Positions 39,244 to 51,947 of a DNA stretch of 64,000 nt are shown here, in pieces. Origin of the DNA: Balanoglossus misakiensis (taxonomy: Eukaryota > Hemichordata); assembly GCA_040954595.2 (NCBI GenBank), contig CM082580.2:11098001-11162000 (forward strand), in the 5' to 3' direction. The notes under the pieces are model-generated. The model had not been told where the DNA came from. It worked only from the letters and a program-made list of their open reading frames with translations, and ran no database searches. Numbering within the stretch: position 1 is the stretch's first letter; every line of letters begins with the position of its first letter. A program made the position numbers and the translations under genes.

Positions 39244-39453
39244 TCAGGTTTCAGGGAACCACAACCAATCATTGACAAATACTTGACGTTCAAAACTATG
39301 TGTACAATGCCGCTCTGCCAAGCTAACATCACAGTTACAACACCGGACATGATTCCATAACAAAACTTCACAGGGTTGACTACACATGCGTGTGGCTCCA
39401 TTCTCTGACACATTTACCACTTCCATATTTTGATTATTCATTCCTATTAGCAT
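39244..39453 (-). CDS. Cysteine-rich short open frame, divergent to the 39.6-kb gene
   Basis: An ATG at 39453 on the minus strand opens 69 codons to a stop at 39244. The peptide has six cysteines, including a CCNC cluster around residues 37-40 and a later HC pair, so a small metal-binding or disulfide-rich protein is conceivable. It lies head to head with the plus-strand candidate gene, whose TATA box starts only about 50 bases beyond this ATG. The two could share a promoter. No splice site or family match supports it. Confidence 0.12.
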   Translation of the reverse strand: MLIGMNNQNMEVVNVSENGATRMCSQPCEVLLWNHVRCCNCDVSLAERHCTHSFERQVFVNDWLWFPET

Positions 39454-39504
39454 TCGTTTAATCTGTCAATTGTGGTTTAACGTTTCATCCCTTTGCCCAG
39501 CTGG

Positions 39505-39540
39505 TATATAATCTCTCGTTCGCAAGCCCTGCACTGTTAC
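39505..39540 (+). promoter_or_regulatory. TATA box and start-site region of the 39.6-kb gene
   Basis: TATATAAT begins at 39505. A plausible initiator, CACTGTT, lies at about 39532-39538, the usual 25-30 bases downstream. An open exon with a consensus donor follows. The core promoter is inferred from motif and spacing. Confidence 0.3.
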
Positions 39541-39670
39541 AGTCTGTATTTAAATCAACATTTCTCTCGTTGCTCACATCGCAATTTCCCTGTTTCGGAA
39601 GTTGGACAATTCGGACAAGCGGAAATTTCAGTCTCTTAATCGTGTACACAGAAAACAATCAAGATTCGCT

Positions 39671-39846
39671 ATGTCGCTAAGAAGAAGACTATTGCCGACA
39701 AAAGAAGTAATCAGGCCCAGAGGCATTCATAGAAATCGATGTTTGCTCTGCGCTCCGAAAGTTGATATAACTAAAAACAGGGCACTTAACCTACAAATAT
39801 TTAACGAAATGAATTTTTTAACTTATGACATTTTGGAACAAGGCAG
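39671..39846 (+). CDS. Candidate gene exon 1: N-terminal half of a CxxC zinc-knuckle protein
   Basis: The ATG at 39671 (G at -3) opens 58 codons plus two bases. They end exactly at a consensus donor, CAG|GTAAGT, at 39846/39847. The frame is open upstream to a stop at about 39551 but has no earlier ATG. The peptide starts basic (MSLRRRLLPTKEV) and carries a CLLC knuckle at residues 24-27, followed by a helix-like segment rich in N, L and F. The exon ends in phase 2, which fits the acceptor at 40707. A CxxC pair here and another about 50 residues later in exon 2 recall the spacing of zinc-finger-associated (ZAD-type) domains. That is a pattern resemblance, not a homology result. Confidence 0.3.
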
Positions 39847-40706
39847 GTAAGTGTACAAAAAGACATACAATCACATGCATATACAAAGCATGCACCATAT
39901 TACTTCAAATGTACGTGATATTTTTCTGTCGTCACTCATACATCATTCAGTAATCGATTTTATGCGCGAAACGTACATACCCGATGTTTACTGATTATGT
40001 ATACTAAAAGTAGACTTAACGTTTTGGTGATAAGATGATTTTGACAGGATTTATTCACATGGAAAGGATTCTAAACAGACTTTTAACATCCCAGTATAAA
40101 TAAAGCGTATCTATTTCATTAATAATTTAAGTTAAAACAATATGAAAACTTTTGGCTGGGTTAATTGCACATTAGTTTCTGTAAAATGAACCCTGAGAAC
40201 ATAAAGTTTGCGTCATTAGTAATGGATGATTGTGATCTGATGTGAGGCCAAGCGGAGATAACACGGCACCGTAAGAAGAATTTTATGTTGACGAGGGTGG
40301 ATGCTCTTGACAGAGACTAGAATAGCAAGAGATTGAGACACATAAAAGAAGAACAGCGCACTTCAAATACACGTAGACCGGCAGCACGGTGTCTTTTGAA
40401 AATAAAGCAATATAATACTTTTTCGCTATTTTGTAAAAGTTCCTTTTCAGCCTGGTTGATTGTGTATTTGTTTGAAGCAACGCATCTCTATATCTGTACA
40501 CATGGACTTGAATTGTATTGTATTGATTTCCATGACCTTGGTGACCTATCAAAATTGATATTTTTCTTTCATATTACATTCCATTTGTTGCCATGAAAAA
40601 ATATGGGAATAGCCAAAGTCATCGAAAACAAATATGTAAGGTACATGTATTATATGATTAACTTTATGCTGACTTCTAGAATAATTGTGAGTCTTTTCTA
40701 CAATAG

Positions 40707-40831
40707 GACGGAATTTCCGTGGTGTCACTATATGTTATGCAAAGGACGGGCACTGGCCTGCCACGATTGTGGTCGGAATAAAAGCTTTCAAAATTTCAAT
40801 TTACATTTTTCGCCGATGTCATTATACCAAG
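40707..40831 (+). CDS. Candidate gene exon 2: second CxxC pair
   Basis: An acceptor, TTTTCTACAATAG, ends at 40706. The first exon base completes the phase-2 codon left by exon 1, giving arginine, and the frame continues open to an AAG|GTAATC donor at 40831/40832. The encoded 41 residues include W-C-x4-C, then C-H-D-C at about spliced residues 77-80, then several phenylalanines. With the CLLC of exon 1 this gives a C-x2-C ... C-x2-C arrangement typical of small zinc domains. The intron would be 860 bases. If the donor is not used, the frame reads on for about ten residues to a stop at 40866. Confidence 0.28.
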
Positions 40832-41331
40832 GTAATCCGTCTAAGGCTAATAATGTGACAACCTAAATTATACACTTTTCAAAACACGGTGCTTTCATCC
40901 GACACCGCATTTGCCGTACATAAGTAAGCGCGATAAAAGCTCAAATTGGTAATTAAGGCAGTTCATTTAACACCGTTGCCGAATGAGAATCTGTTTCGCA
41001 GCATTGGCACGTATGTTTCAAATGTTAATAGCTTTATTCGTTAAAAAAATAGCCGTCTGCATTGATAATTACCCGTATGTTCACAGCTACATGCTAATTA
41101 GTGACACCGGACTAATTGCGTCTGCTTATTACATAAACCCAACTTTTATGTAAGGAGTTTTAAAGGCCGCACATCTATGATGTATAACATGAATAATGCA
41201 CCCATTTATCCCTTACATTATTGCAGGAGTCTGATGGTCTTTGTGATAACTATGTAATGATTGTTTCCTGAGGCGAAAATGGTGTAAGTCAAGAAACACA
41301 TTGTGGGTTTGTTTTTCATCCTTGTCCTTAG

Positions 41332-41375
41332 GTCCGATGTTCCCCGCCCGATCAACTTTGCCTCTAGCAAAGTAA
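41332..41375 (+). CDS. Candidate gene exon 3: short terminal coding segment
   Basis: A polypyrimidine tract and AG (TTTTCATCCTTGTCCTTAG) end at 41331. Joined to exon 2 in phase 1, the frame reads a glycine followed by PMFPARSTLPLAK and a TAA at 41373-41375. Exons 1-3 then total 345 bases, or 114 residues plus stop. An alternative is exon 1 joined directly here, which gives a different open frame of about 50 residues ending at 41485. A nearer acceptor at 41226 would give an almost immediate stop. This is the least certain exon of the set. Confidence 0.15.
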
Positions 41376-42240
41376 AATATAATCGGAAAGATTTAAAACT
41401 GACGGTAATCATAAGCACAAACAGCTTAAAAATCAATTCTTCGATCCCACCGACGAACCAACGTCGATACGAACGGCAGAACTAGCAATACACTTGCAAA
41501 ATCTATAAAGCGACAACCCGTCAACGATTTCACCGTCTTTGGCGGTACTTGTTGTCGCGTATAAACACATGGACATATATTGACGTTTCAGGCAAGAGGA
41601 GCGATGGAACCCGGACAACAAATAACACTGTGATGGTTCGCGAGCGAGGAAATTGTGTGGAAAGAAGAGCCAAGCGTTACAAATGTTTACTGACCTTTCC
41701 AACGGTCGAACACAACCTTTGGAATTAAAGTATTGTAATGAAAACAACTGCAGCGAGGTGCCAGTAACAACCAGGTGGAACAAAGTAATTACTCGTTCAG
41801 CATATACAACAAACCTAACATAACATGGAAAACCTGAACTAGTTACGTGTATTTGAACTGTGCACTAAATTTAAAACGCCATGCGTCAGCTGTTTATTGG
41901 AAAATGTAACAACTGTGAAGGACACTAAACGCGTTCTGGAAAATGACATCAGACTAATGTGTGGCATGGAAGCCCGAAACAAACCTGCATATGAATGTGT
42001 TACCTAATGTCATATTTTGCTGAGTAAGCTCTAAATTTATGTATTAACTGATGCGTTGCATCATGATGTCAGTCTGCGATGAAGCGACCTATTTTTATGT
42101 TTCCCTATAATTCCATATCGCAGATAATGTATTGAAATGTCCAACAGAATCTAGTATACCGTACGTCATGCCTAGTGACGAAACAAAAACGTGGGCTGCA
42201 TGTGGCGCCACATGCACATGGTATTTGTTACTGAACATAG

Positions 42241-42246
42241 TGTGTG

Positions 42247-42277
<31 letters not shown>

Positions 42278-42317
42278 TATGTATTTATGTATTTATGTAT
42301 GCATCTATGTATGTATA
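42241..42317 (+). repeat. GTAT microsatellite
   Basis: About eight TATG/GTAT units are followed by an ATGTATTT variant run and more degenerate copies. It is a simple repeat. Frames through it give tyrosine- or histidine-rich peptides that should be ignored. Confidence 0.9.
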
Positions 42318-43844
42318 AACATGTATTTAAGTAACAAGTGTGCCGGAAGCGCAGTAATTTGTCTAGTCGCAATACAGTAAATCGAATGGTGTGTATATAC
42401 GTTGAACGTTATTTGCAATTGGCAAACGATGCGCAACGCTCCTACGCGAACTGATTGCCAAAGCAAGTTCCCTGATCTGCTAATACGGTCACAGTCATCT
42501 TGCGTACATGCTTTCGGTTTTTGGTTTATTTGAGGGATAAGTAAACATCTATGTAGACAACATAAGGTGAATCCATTTCGGTAACGCTCTGCTGCAGTAC
42601 GCAAGGAAACTCCAAACCACGATAATTTATAATACCTCTGTTAACGTGTACGTTCGCTACTCACCCGTATTGCAGAAGCTGAGATCACCTCTCGCAGCCC
42701 GACAAGTGTGGGGAATGAGAGCCGACGAGTGTAAAGGCACACAAAACCGCGTCCCCCCGATTGCGTTCGCGCGAAGAGTGGCAGATTAACTTTGTGCAAC
42801 ACTGTATGAATATGCTGGATTAAACTGGGGGCGCCGACACGAGAGTGGCCACTTACGTCAGGCAAATACCCGTTCCTGATTGGCTGTATACGATGGGCGT
42901 ATATGTGATCCAATTAAGGAGGACAGAGGTCGGTTTACGATTTCTCTTTCAGTCTGCCACATTTGATGACAGGTTCTATAACTATACAGACGTCTACAAT
43001 TAAACACCGCCTGCTGATAATTTATGGACATTTGCTTCGATTAAAAAAAACAGGAAAAATAGCAGGACGTTTTTGTCGGCCAATAATTCGCGAGCTGAAC
43101 GACGGGAAATGATTCTATATAGCAGACAACGGATGTATACTTGCGTTAAGCGGAAGAAATATTCTTAAGAGGTTTCTACTTACTAACAACAAAGAGTCCC
43201 GGATGTTATTACTCGTAATCATCATCTGGTTAGCGGAGGCGTTAAATTCACTCGCCACAAGATGAGTTGTTGTTTTCTCAAATGCACAGGCTTTCACTGG
43301 CTTAACTGACACACATTAAGGCATTCGAATGTTAAGGTTATTATGATCATATAAGCCATGCTGTGGACATTGTTGGTTGTTTCTTTTTAGGTAAAAGTTT
43401 TTTTCTATTCTTTAATGGGGATAATATAATCTCGTGTAAACATATAATTTGTCGGGTTTTTCTTTCAGTTACAGTTTTGTATTACCCATCACAACATCGT
43501 CAGACAAATTAGCATGGAAATATTTAAAGTGGTGAAAATATGCGCAGGTGTTCTTATCACAGTTTTATTAACGTTAATTTATTCTAAATGAGGGCTATGA
43601 GGACAGCCATAGGCTTATCGAGGCTCTGTACGGTTTGTGGGCATATGTGTCGTACATCCATAATAAATAAACATACTGAGTTTGCTTTAGATAATAACCA
43701 TTTCCTAAAAGAAGGCGGACGATTTCGCTTGATTGCTTAGTAGGGGGAACCTATGTTAGTAGGCCAGAAATGAAACATAGCTGATACTACTACAGTCAAT
43801 ACATGTACTTATTAAAAACTCTGAGCACGATATTCAATTTTTAT

Positions 43845-43869
43845 ATACTTTTATAAAATATAAAAGTAT
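43845..43869. repeat. AT-rich perfect palindrome
   Basis: ATACTTTTATA at 43845-43855 and TATAAAAGTAT at 43859-43869 are perfect 11-base arms around AAA. It could extrude as a cruciform or be a chance palindrome in AT-rich DNA. Confidence 0.5.
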
Positions 43870-46800
43870 TAATCCTGTTAGCGTATTACACCACTCATGC
43901 AAGAGAGTCAGTAGAACGCACCAAATTATAAAGCTTAAAGCTACATGTAAAGTACAAGGAAAACTAACCTGAAATTGAACAGAGACATTCGTCAGTTCAT
44001 ACGCGTGGCCGGTCTGACTATAGAGGTGAACTTACTACATTTATGCACGAGGTCCTTTTACATTTATTATGGTGCCACATATTAGCTTGTGTTCATTGGT
44101 CAAATGAAACATCCAGGTGGTTTGCATATAATTGAGATCAACGAATAGAAGGTAAGTGCTATCATTACTGGAAAGGTGTTCACATGAATAATTGACTAAA
44201 TAATGACTGCAGGTGTAACATACAGATATATAACAACATAAATGGTTCATTAGATCAACTGTTCTTTGGCGAATTACCAGTGGTCTATTTTTGGTGATGA
44301 ATGTTACCATCCTTTGGAAGAGAACTAAACACGTGGCAGGACAAAAAAGTTTGAATTCAAAGCGAAAAGTAACCCCGGATCTTATGCAGGAAATGCTAAC
44401 ATTAACGTGAGCATCTTTCGCCCGTATGCGGGGTAAGAAGGTCAACCCACTTTGTGCTGGGTTCAATTATTCCTGAATGAAGCTAATAGCATCAGGCTCC
44501 CCCTTCAACAGGGTAAAGCATGACTGAAGTGAATATCGACTCAGCGAACACCGTTTTACCTAGGGGCTCGCAAGAAACTCTTAACGCCTGACTTCACCAA
44601 CTGCTGCACAAGACGCTATGTTCTCATGTTCTCTGCATGCATGCAGAAGAGCTTGTTAAACAAAAATCGTGATTATGGACGTAATTATCAGATATCGTGA
44701 CATGGCGACAGAGAAGAGAGAGCCCCGCGGCTGTGACTGTGAGATAGACAGTAAATTCATAAAAACTTGGCTTTTGAGGAGCAAACAAACAAACACAAGC
44801 CGAAACTTGCACGACTGCACTCTGATTCGCCTATATCAGTAGCACACTTGTAATTGAAACAAAACAACCGCTCGTGGAGTACAAGCGATCTTAGCTTGAT
44901 ACTTATGGTAGACAGTCATGGTGTAATTACATCTGCCTTACAAATAGGGCCAATTAGAGAATGTGGCCAGGCAGAGAAGATCAACACTGGTCGGACTATA
45001 TGATTGTACTTGCCGTAATTACGTTTTTAGGGTTCGAAATGGTACACTCGGAAAATGCCCGACTGCGTTATAGTTGAGTTAACATCCTTGGCGGTGGACA
45101 CTGTCAACCATTCCCTGAAATACAGTCTCCTTCCCAGGTGTGACGCTGCAGTGATGCGAAAGAGACCCAGACAGACGTGATCCTGAATAATGACCAGCCA
45201 TCGACAGCAGACGACTAATTATCTGAACGACAGTTATGAAATCCTACAGGCATACTGTACATTCATTCCAGAGTTTTTGTTTCTCGGACGAAAGCAGATG
45301 GAACACATCATCACCATATTATCCCAGGCGGTGCATTCAAATTGTTTCCACCATATGTCTTTGGTAATTTTTGTTAGTTCATTGAAACCGACGAAACAGT
45401 TTCATGTACCATGCGCGTCAGTGAAGAGCCTTGTAGCGAACTGTGGGCTGTGAGAGAGTCTATACGGGACAATACATTAAAGTGGTACATATACTATATC
45501 GCTAAGGCTAATGAAACAGCAAAGCTGTCAACTGTTCGTGTTGAGAGGTCACTCAAATTCCATTCATACACATCGAGAGAAAAATCTAGCCAATTCATCT
45601 CTTGCGAAAATTGTTGGAGTGTGCCACAGCTGTTAGAATGATGAAAACATTATTCATCACTGGTGCGAACGTGTGTCATTTATTGCGAAGTGTAGTTTAA
45701 TACGCTATTCTTGGTTTAAAGTTCCAAATTTTTCGCATTGGAATAGACTTGCAACTATAGATGGAGAAAACCCGTGTGATCTAACAGCACAAGCTTATAA
45801 TTGAGACAACTGCCAAACGACCCACCTTAGGCTACGCAAGTAAAGGATACACGGTATTTTGTGTGATTCCATATTACATGTATTTATCTAGTTCCGGGCG
45901 AACAGACGCGCGCCAGAGGGAGAATACTTTGATATGTTGATGTTGGGTTTTATATTTCCGAGCAATCGTAGAATTTCAATTTAATGCAGGTATCGTTTAC
46001 CACTACTGCGTGCACCTTGTTAATTGCTTGCACGAGGCACAATGACTTGAGTGGTATCTCTAATGGACACAGAATCCCATTCGAATGGATAAATATTTCT
46101 TAGAAAACACTCCATTAATCTGGCTTTACTGAATAGATCATAGTGTTTGCGCAAGTTTAATCTTTTGTGTAATTAATTTCCCCATTTATCAGCGAGTAGA
46201 ATACTGGTGACAAAATACGCACCGTTATAAATGAGGTGACCATGAATTTTACACCAAAATGTATATAGCTGTTACTCTTCTATTTATGGTGAAAAAATGC
46301 TAATGCATTTCAGTGTTGAAGTGACGCGTGGAGGGTATTAGGCCATTGAGCCATGTTGCACGAAAAAAAGCCTATAGACACGGTGAATACATGTACCTAC
46401 CCCATAACATCGTCTAAAAGCGAGGTCATATCCAATTGTTAATCCCAACATCTGCTACAAATGCGTCGAAGAGTCATGTATAAGCATAACATATAGCGAT
46501 TGAAGTCAAAACCCTGGACATGGGTTATTAAAAGTATTATTTTTTATTATTCATGATTCGCGGAATAGGATACGCAGAATAATGTAATTCATTGTAATTA
46601 TCATAATAAGGTCTGTGACATTTAAGTCAAATGGTATAAAGGCAGCAAAGGGAGCCCTGTTAGCCCTGACACGTGCTTCTAGACGTATTTAACATTCACC
46701 CAATGATGTAATAAGTTACTTGGGTGTACAGACGATAACGTTTGTTCATGGTTTCTCAAACTGTCTATCTCATTTCTTTTCCTGTACTATGATACGGGTA

Positions 46801-49627
46801 AAACGTCCATGCATACGATTTGAGACTATGGTAGTTCGCTTTGCAACCAGTTTGTTCGACTGAAGTTTGTTAGTTTGTTCGACCACCTCTGATGGAACGC
46901 ATGACAGACATTATTAGCACTTAGACTAAATAAGCAAAATATTGCGTAGACTCAAATGAAAACCACTTGATCAAATCTCCTTCACATCACACACAAAAAT
47001 CATTATATGGAGATTTAATGGAGTCACGGTTCAAGGATCTTCTGCTAAGCGATAAAAAGTTGCCATGCCTACAGAGATGAATGAAAAAAATTAAGCTTAA
47101 TACAGCCACAACAGCTGCATCGTTTTGCATTATTATTTCTTCTCAAAATATTATCCAATTTTACCATGTTTTCTTTAGAGTATAACCTCATAGTAATATA
47201 AACTGGCATGGCAGACGTAATCAGTATCACAGTGATCTTTATTGGTACTGCCACTTTACAGGAAATATTGGGCGAAATAAAATCCTGTGTATGAATGAAC
47301 ATGCACATGCACACAGCAATAGACCAGTAAACCAGCGACAGTACCTTCGTCCTTGCATGATTAAACTGAGATAAACATTGGCAGAATACCATCTAGTGAC
47401 GGGTGACCATGCACCTGGATTCATTCCCAGCACAACAAACAACGCTGTGGCATTTCTCACCATGACAACGGGGTTCCCAAACCGTCTCACTCTGATAAGA
47501 ACTGGCCAGGACCTCTATCTCGGAGCTGGGAAACATACCAAGCTCAACATTAAAACAACCAGGGCTGTGGTGTTGATGAACATACCACAGCGGTGATGTG
47601 GGTTGCCCTTAGTAAATTGAAACCAACAATGACTACATAAACCTGGCCTGGTTCTCAGTAATCAAATTTATATCACATTCATAAAAGGCCAGAACAAACA
47701 GGGTCATACCAGAACCGCATGTTTTTTTGAAGACAATAGGGTACCACGTGCCAGAAACCGACAAAGTCGTGACAATTTGCTTCCCGTCTCTTCACTCCAG
47801 TTTTCATGTTTATCTAAATTGAGGTCAATCTACTCAACAGGTACATATTGTATGCTCTATATCGGATTTCAATACAATTGCATTAATAATTGCATCGATT
47901 AAATCAATTTCCTGTACTCGTCCTGTTCACAATATTGACGGCGCAGCCTATAGACCATACGATCAGCAATTGGTTTGTCATCTGAAACTGGGGGCACGTC
48001 TGGACTGGCGCCACAAGACTTTCACTTTCAAGTTGACATCGAGGACTATATTCATAAGAAGCACCAATGATCAACAATCTTGTCGTCGTTCTTCAGTCAT
48101 CGTTTTGTATTAAGTTAAATGTTAAAAAGCAGACGAAGAAAATTACACTAAAATCTGACCTGTTGTAGTTTGAACAAGCGGTCCCAGTGATGAGAGTGGC
48201 ACAGAAAATCGCGATGGATTGTGGGATTGACATTAAATCCGATTATTACTATACATCAGCTGCATTGTATACAAAAACACATATGGTAGATCCGACAATA
48301 ATTTTTGAGGGAAAATAAAATACCCTTCTTCTTTGTACTATATCTATATAGTATCTATATCTACACAAAATATTATTCATTTAATTTTTCGAGTCCGTTG
48401 TTGCTACTAGTACTTTTATTTAATTTCCAAACAAGCTGCTTTTAAAAGAAATAACATGCAGCTTTTGTGTCCATTCCTTGTAATTTTGATAGTAAATTCT
48501 TGTCCTACATTAAATCTTAAACACGGCTATTACTGATCACAATCAGCGCCTATGCTCATTAAATCTTAACTCTCTACAGAGATATATGAGATGCTTACGT
48601 TACGCGCATACCCAGTTTTTTGATCGTACGTTTCCCCTGCACAAAAGTAGCCAGACCGTACAGACGGACAGACAGGCTATGCTCATAACATAATTACGTC
48701 TTACCTACATGTAGTTGGACGAAATTCCAAGAATTGGGCTGGTTGATTGTCTAGTCTAATAATGCCATGGTATATCGAAAGATGAATTGTACCCCTTGAC
48801 AGTAAGAGACGTTCGTTAGATTTGTGACAAATTGAGTCAGTTGACAACAGCGGAAGTTACGGTCGACCCTGAATTCACAGGTATACACAAACTTTGGATT
48901 TGGTCTTTGTTATCTATTAGGTAGCAGGTGCTTTCCATCTGTTGCAGGAGGCAAACCAAACCGACACTCATATCTCTTACGATTCCTTTCCTCTGATTTA
49001 GCGCCACAGTGCGGTGGGATAAAGAAAGGCTTGTGCGACGGTCTGACTACGTACGGCTGATAGTACAGAGTTAGTAGGGACAAAATGCACTTATTTCGTT
49101 TAGATCATCATCACCATTCCCCTCTAAAAGAAACCTCGAAAATGTGCAGTGTTAACGTATGATTATTTTGTAGCGCTTTCAATATATATGTGTATGTATT
49201 CGTATTTAACTGCACGCCAAAACGTTGGTATACACAGAATTTATCTGTGACTTCATATTTAAGCTGTTGACAGTAACATAGGTGCTCACTGCAGACAATA
49301 TAAATCAGTACGATAACAAAGTGACCTTTATGAATTTGCCAATAATTGTTTACATCTGATAAGGTCGTATACTCGCAATATTTTATGATCTTACTGCAAA
49401 GTCTCAACAGGGAGTGTAAATGTTTGCATCTGCAAAAACAACAAGCTTATCATTGGTCACCGCTGCAGCTGATGTAACAACATACAGCTGCCTCCAGAGG
49501 TCGTGTTTTTCTTGGCTTGGAAAGGTAAACCTTCAATTCCAGAAGTACGAAATTTGATTGGTTAACATATATGCTAATTGGCTCTACTCTACACTCTACT
49601 ACACTTTAAAAGAGCCGTCGAAAGATT

Positions 49628-49638
49628 GTAGAGGGCGC
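49628..49638 (+). promoter_or_regulatory. CTCF-like motif, forward
   Basis: GTAGAGGGCGC matches the core of the CTCF consensus (YAGRKGGCGC) on the plus strand. The same 11-mer recurs in opposite orientation at 50885. Binding is not shown. Confidence 0.25.
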
Positions 49639-50884
49639 TCTAATGACTACGAACAAAATCCATCCATCTACATGTACCTTGTCAAGGAACACACTGCATC
49701 AATAAATGGACGAGAAAGGGAAAAACCATCCATTTGAAAGGGAACATATAAATGTAACAGATTCAAACCGGCAAAATCATTCAAATCAGAATTAACAAAA
49801 TACACCTCGAGACGAGTCGTGTAGGTGAAAACTCATCTGCGTGGCAGCACTTAAAATTAATCGATAAGACGTACATTTTGCTGACAAAAACTTATATGAA
49901 CATATTGATACTGAAATCCTTTCTACTAGTACCTTGAGGCAAACCTCTAAGCAGGATTTGCATAATTTTTTTTCTGTTGAGCAGCAATTAGCATGGAGAA
50001 AACGACGGATCAAAAACATTTGAGCTCAGGGGGCGTCAGAGAATGCAACCAGACTCAGCTTGGCAGAGGAGTATAAGCTTATATTGAATAACATCACCAG
50101 AAAATCTAATTAGACACAAAACGGTCAACATTCATGGTTTCATTCTGCGATGGGCTAGCCATCATGTTGACTTAATAAGACGAACGCTTGACAAACCATG
50201 CGTTTCAAGTTGAGGCAAATAATTTGCAAATAAAGCGACCGCAAAGTTAGTGTAACCGGGATATTTTCTCACCTAGGACCGGATGTGTAGATTTACACTG
50301 ACCAGCTAGAATCAATACATCTCGCAGAGGTATAAGAAAGATAATTATTGGGAGGCAAATCCCTGGAACAGTTCTTCGACTGGGGAGTTGACGGACTGAC
50401 CGGCTAATAAAAGCAAGTTTACCTGTTTCTAATAATCCATTCCGATACATCTCCGATTTCCGTGCACTGGGAATACAAAGTCCTAACACTTGCCGGCCGC
50501 CTGCTCCCCCGTGACAATTTTCTGACCAAGTGCCACATTCCCCGCTTCGTTTTTATATTTCGCCTAATGTCACCCGTGTCTTTGTTGGGGACTTTCATTA
50601 AAGAAGTGGCGTTTGACGGATTTATCGCACGAGCTTTGCGCTCGATTGTGTCGCCTTTTTCGCTGCCACGGGTCAGCCTGCAAACGGTGTCGGTTTGAAC
50701 CCGTCGGCGGCGTATTTGTTCTTGTAGTCTCCATTCCCGCGAAAGGAGCGAAACGTTCCCGCGCTGAAAGTGCAAACGATCATAAAGTGAAGGAAAGGCG
50801 AATGAAGATGAACTTTATTAGAAACGGTAGAAGACAGGCACATTCGTTACAACATAAATGGAGGTCCAAGCTTCAGAAAGATTG

Positions 50885-50895
50885 GCGCCCTCTAC
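50885..50895 (-). promoter_or_regulatory. CTCF-like motif, reverse
   Basis: The minus strand reads GTAGAGGGCGCC, again matching the CTCF core. With the motif at 49628 it forms a convergent pair about 1.25 kb apart. Confidence 0.25.
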
Positions 50896-50975
50896 ACGAG
50901 CTGCGCATGACTAACCTAAAAGTGTTAACATTTATCTGTAAAAATGACAGACTGGAAGGCAAACATATAGATACA

Positions 50976-51042
50976 CCGACAGACAAACCAACCGACAGAC
51001 CGACAGACAGGCAGTGACTGACTGACAGGCAGAGAAAACAGG
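50976..51042 (+). repeat. Degenerate GACA/GACC microsatellite
   Basis: Imperfect ACCGACAGACA, GACAGGCAG and TGACTGAC units fill the interval. It is an old simple repeat. Confidence 0.7.
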
Positions 51043-51947
51043 CAGTTAGAGATATTGGCTTGCAACACACAAAACGAGTTAACTTCTGAACAGGTTTGAC
51101 TTTATGAGGCTTATAAACTTTTACAAGTGAAAGCGCCACGGGGTAGTATCCCGGGAAACGCAGGCGCTGCACCTTGATCTTGATACCTGTACTGCAGTTA
51201 ACAATTTATGGGCACCGATGATGCCACGCTTGACGATGGCGTCTGTATGTCCATACGGCAATGTACATAAATGGCACTGCCTTGGGATGTGTCGACCTGA
51301 GGAAATGGCGAGGTGGCGATTTGTCAGTGCCACGTGTAAATGTCCACAGGTCTTGCTGTTGAGACACTTTATCATCTTGACAATCAAATGAATCGTTTAT
51401 TGGTGGTTCTTTAATGTTGGAACGACAGCAAACGTCTACTTTCTCAGGCCCTGATGCTGTCTCCTCTGCTGAGCTACAGTCTGACTATACTTTAACATGT
51501 GAATATGTGACTTTGCATCTCGCGCAGAGGCAATATTCTCGCTAAACCTGTAACTGTTTCCTTTGAAGCTAATTCGACATAGACATTCAGTTTCTTTGCC
51601 ATTTTACCCCTACTGCAGAGAAACCATGAAACATCTTCATCCTTAAGACAATCCTTTAATTTAGACTCTCACTCTCAGGAGAATTCTTCCAGCTAATACC
51701 GACATAATTCATGCTTTCCGAATCGGACTTCAAGCGTTTTCACCTGCAAGCCTACTAATAACCGTTCCCATCATCCATCATTTCTCGTCGGGTCGACATC
51801 CTATCCCTGGGCCACATGCGCCAGGTCACCTGGCTTTGTGACTGATATTTGTTTTGCTTGCTAATGACTTTGGCAATATATTGCTGTCGCATGTTTCAAA
51901 TCTTAATTGATCGCCAAAGCTATTCACAATCAACCATATTGAAATGA

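Larger units (their letters stand above)
41376..51947. other. Non-coding DNA
   Basis: No gene is supported. The stretch holds the GTAT microsatellite, an 11-bp-arm AT palindrome and two CTCF-like motifs, all listed separately. Two overlapping ATG frames at 45190-45453 and 45411-45641 look reasonable but lack splice or promoter evidence. A minus-strand frame near 41433-41783 is open for 116 codons without an ATG near its start. Confidence 0.5.

Noticed and set aside
45190-45641. Two overlapping ATG frames of 87 and 76 codons
   Set aside because: Overlapping frames with no splice, promoter or family support. At most one could be real and neither is distinguishable from chance.
47378-47596. Protein-like 72-codon frame in a GC-richer patch, possibly SINE-like
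   Set aside because: No ATG start, no tRNA-derived promoter boxes, no poly-A tail and no flanking duplication could be found.
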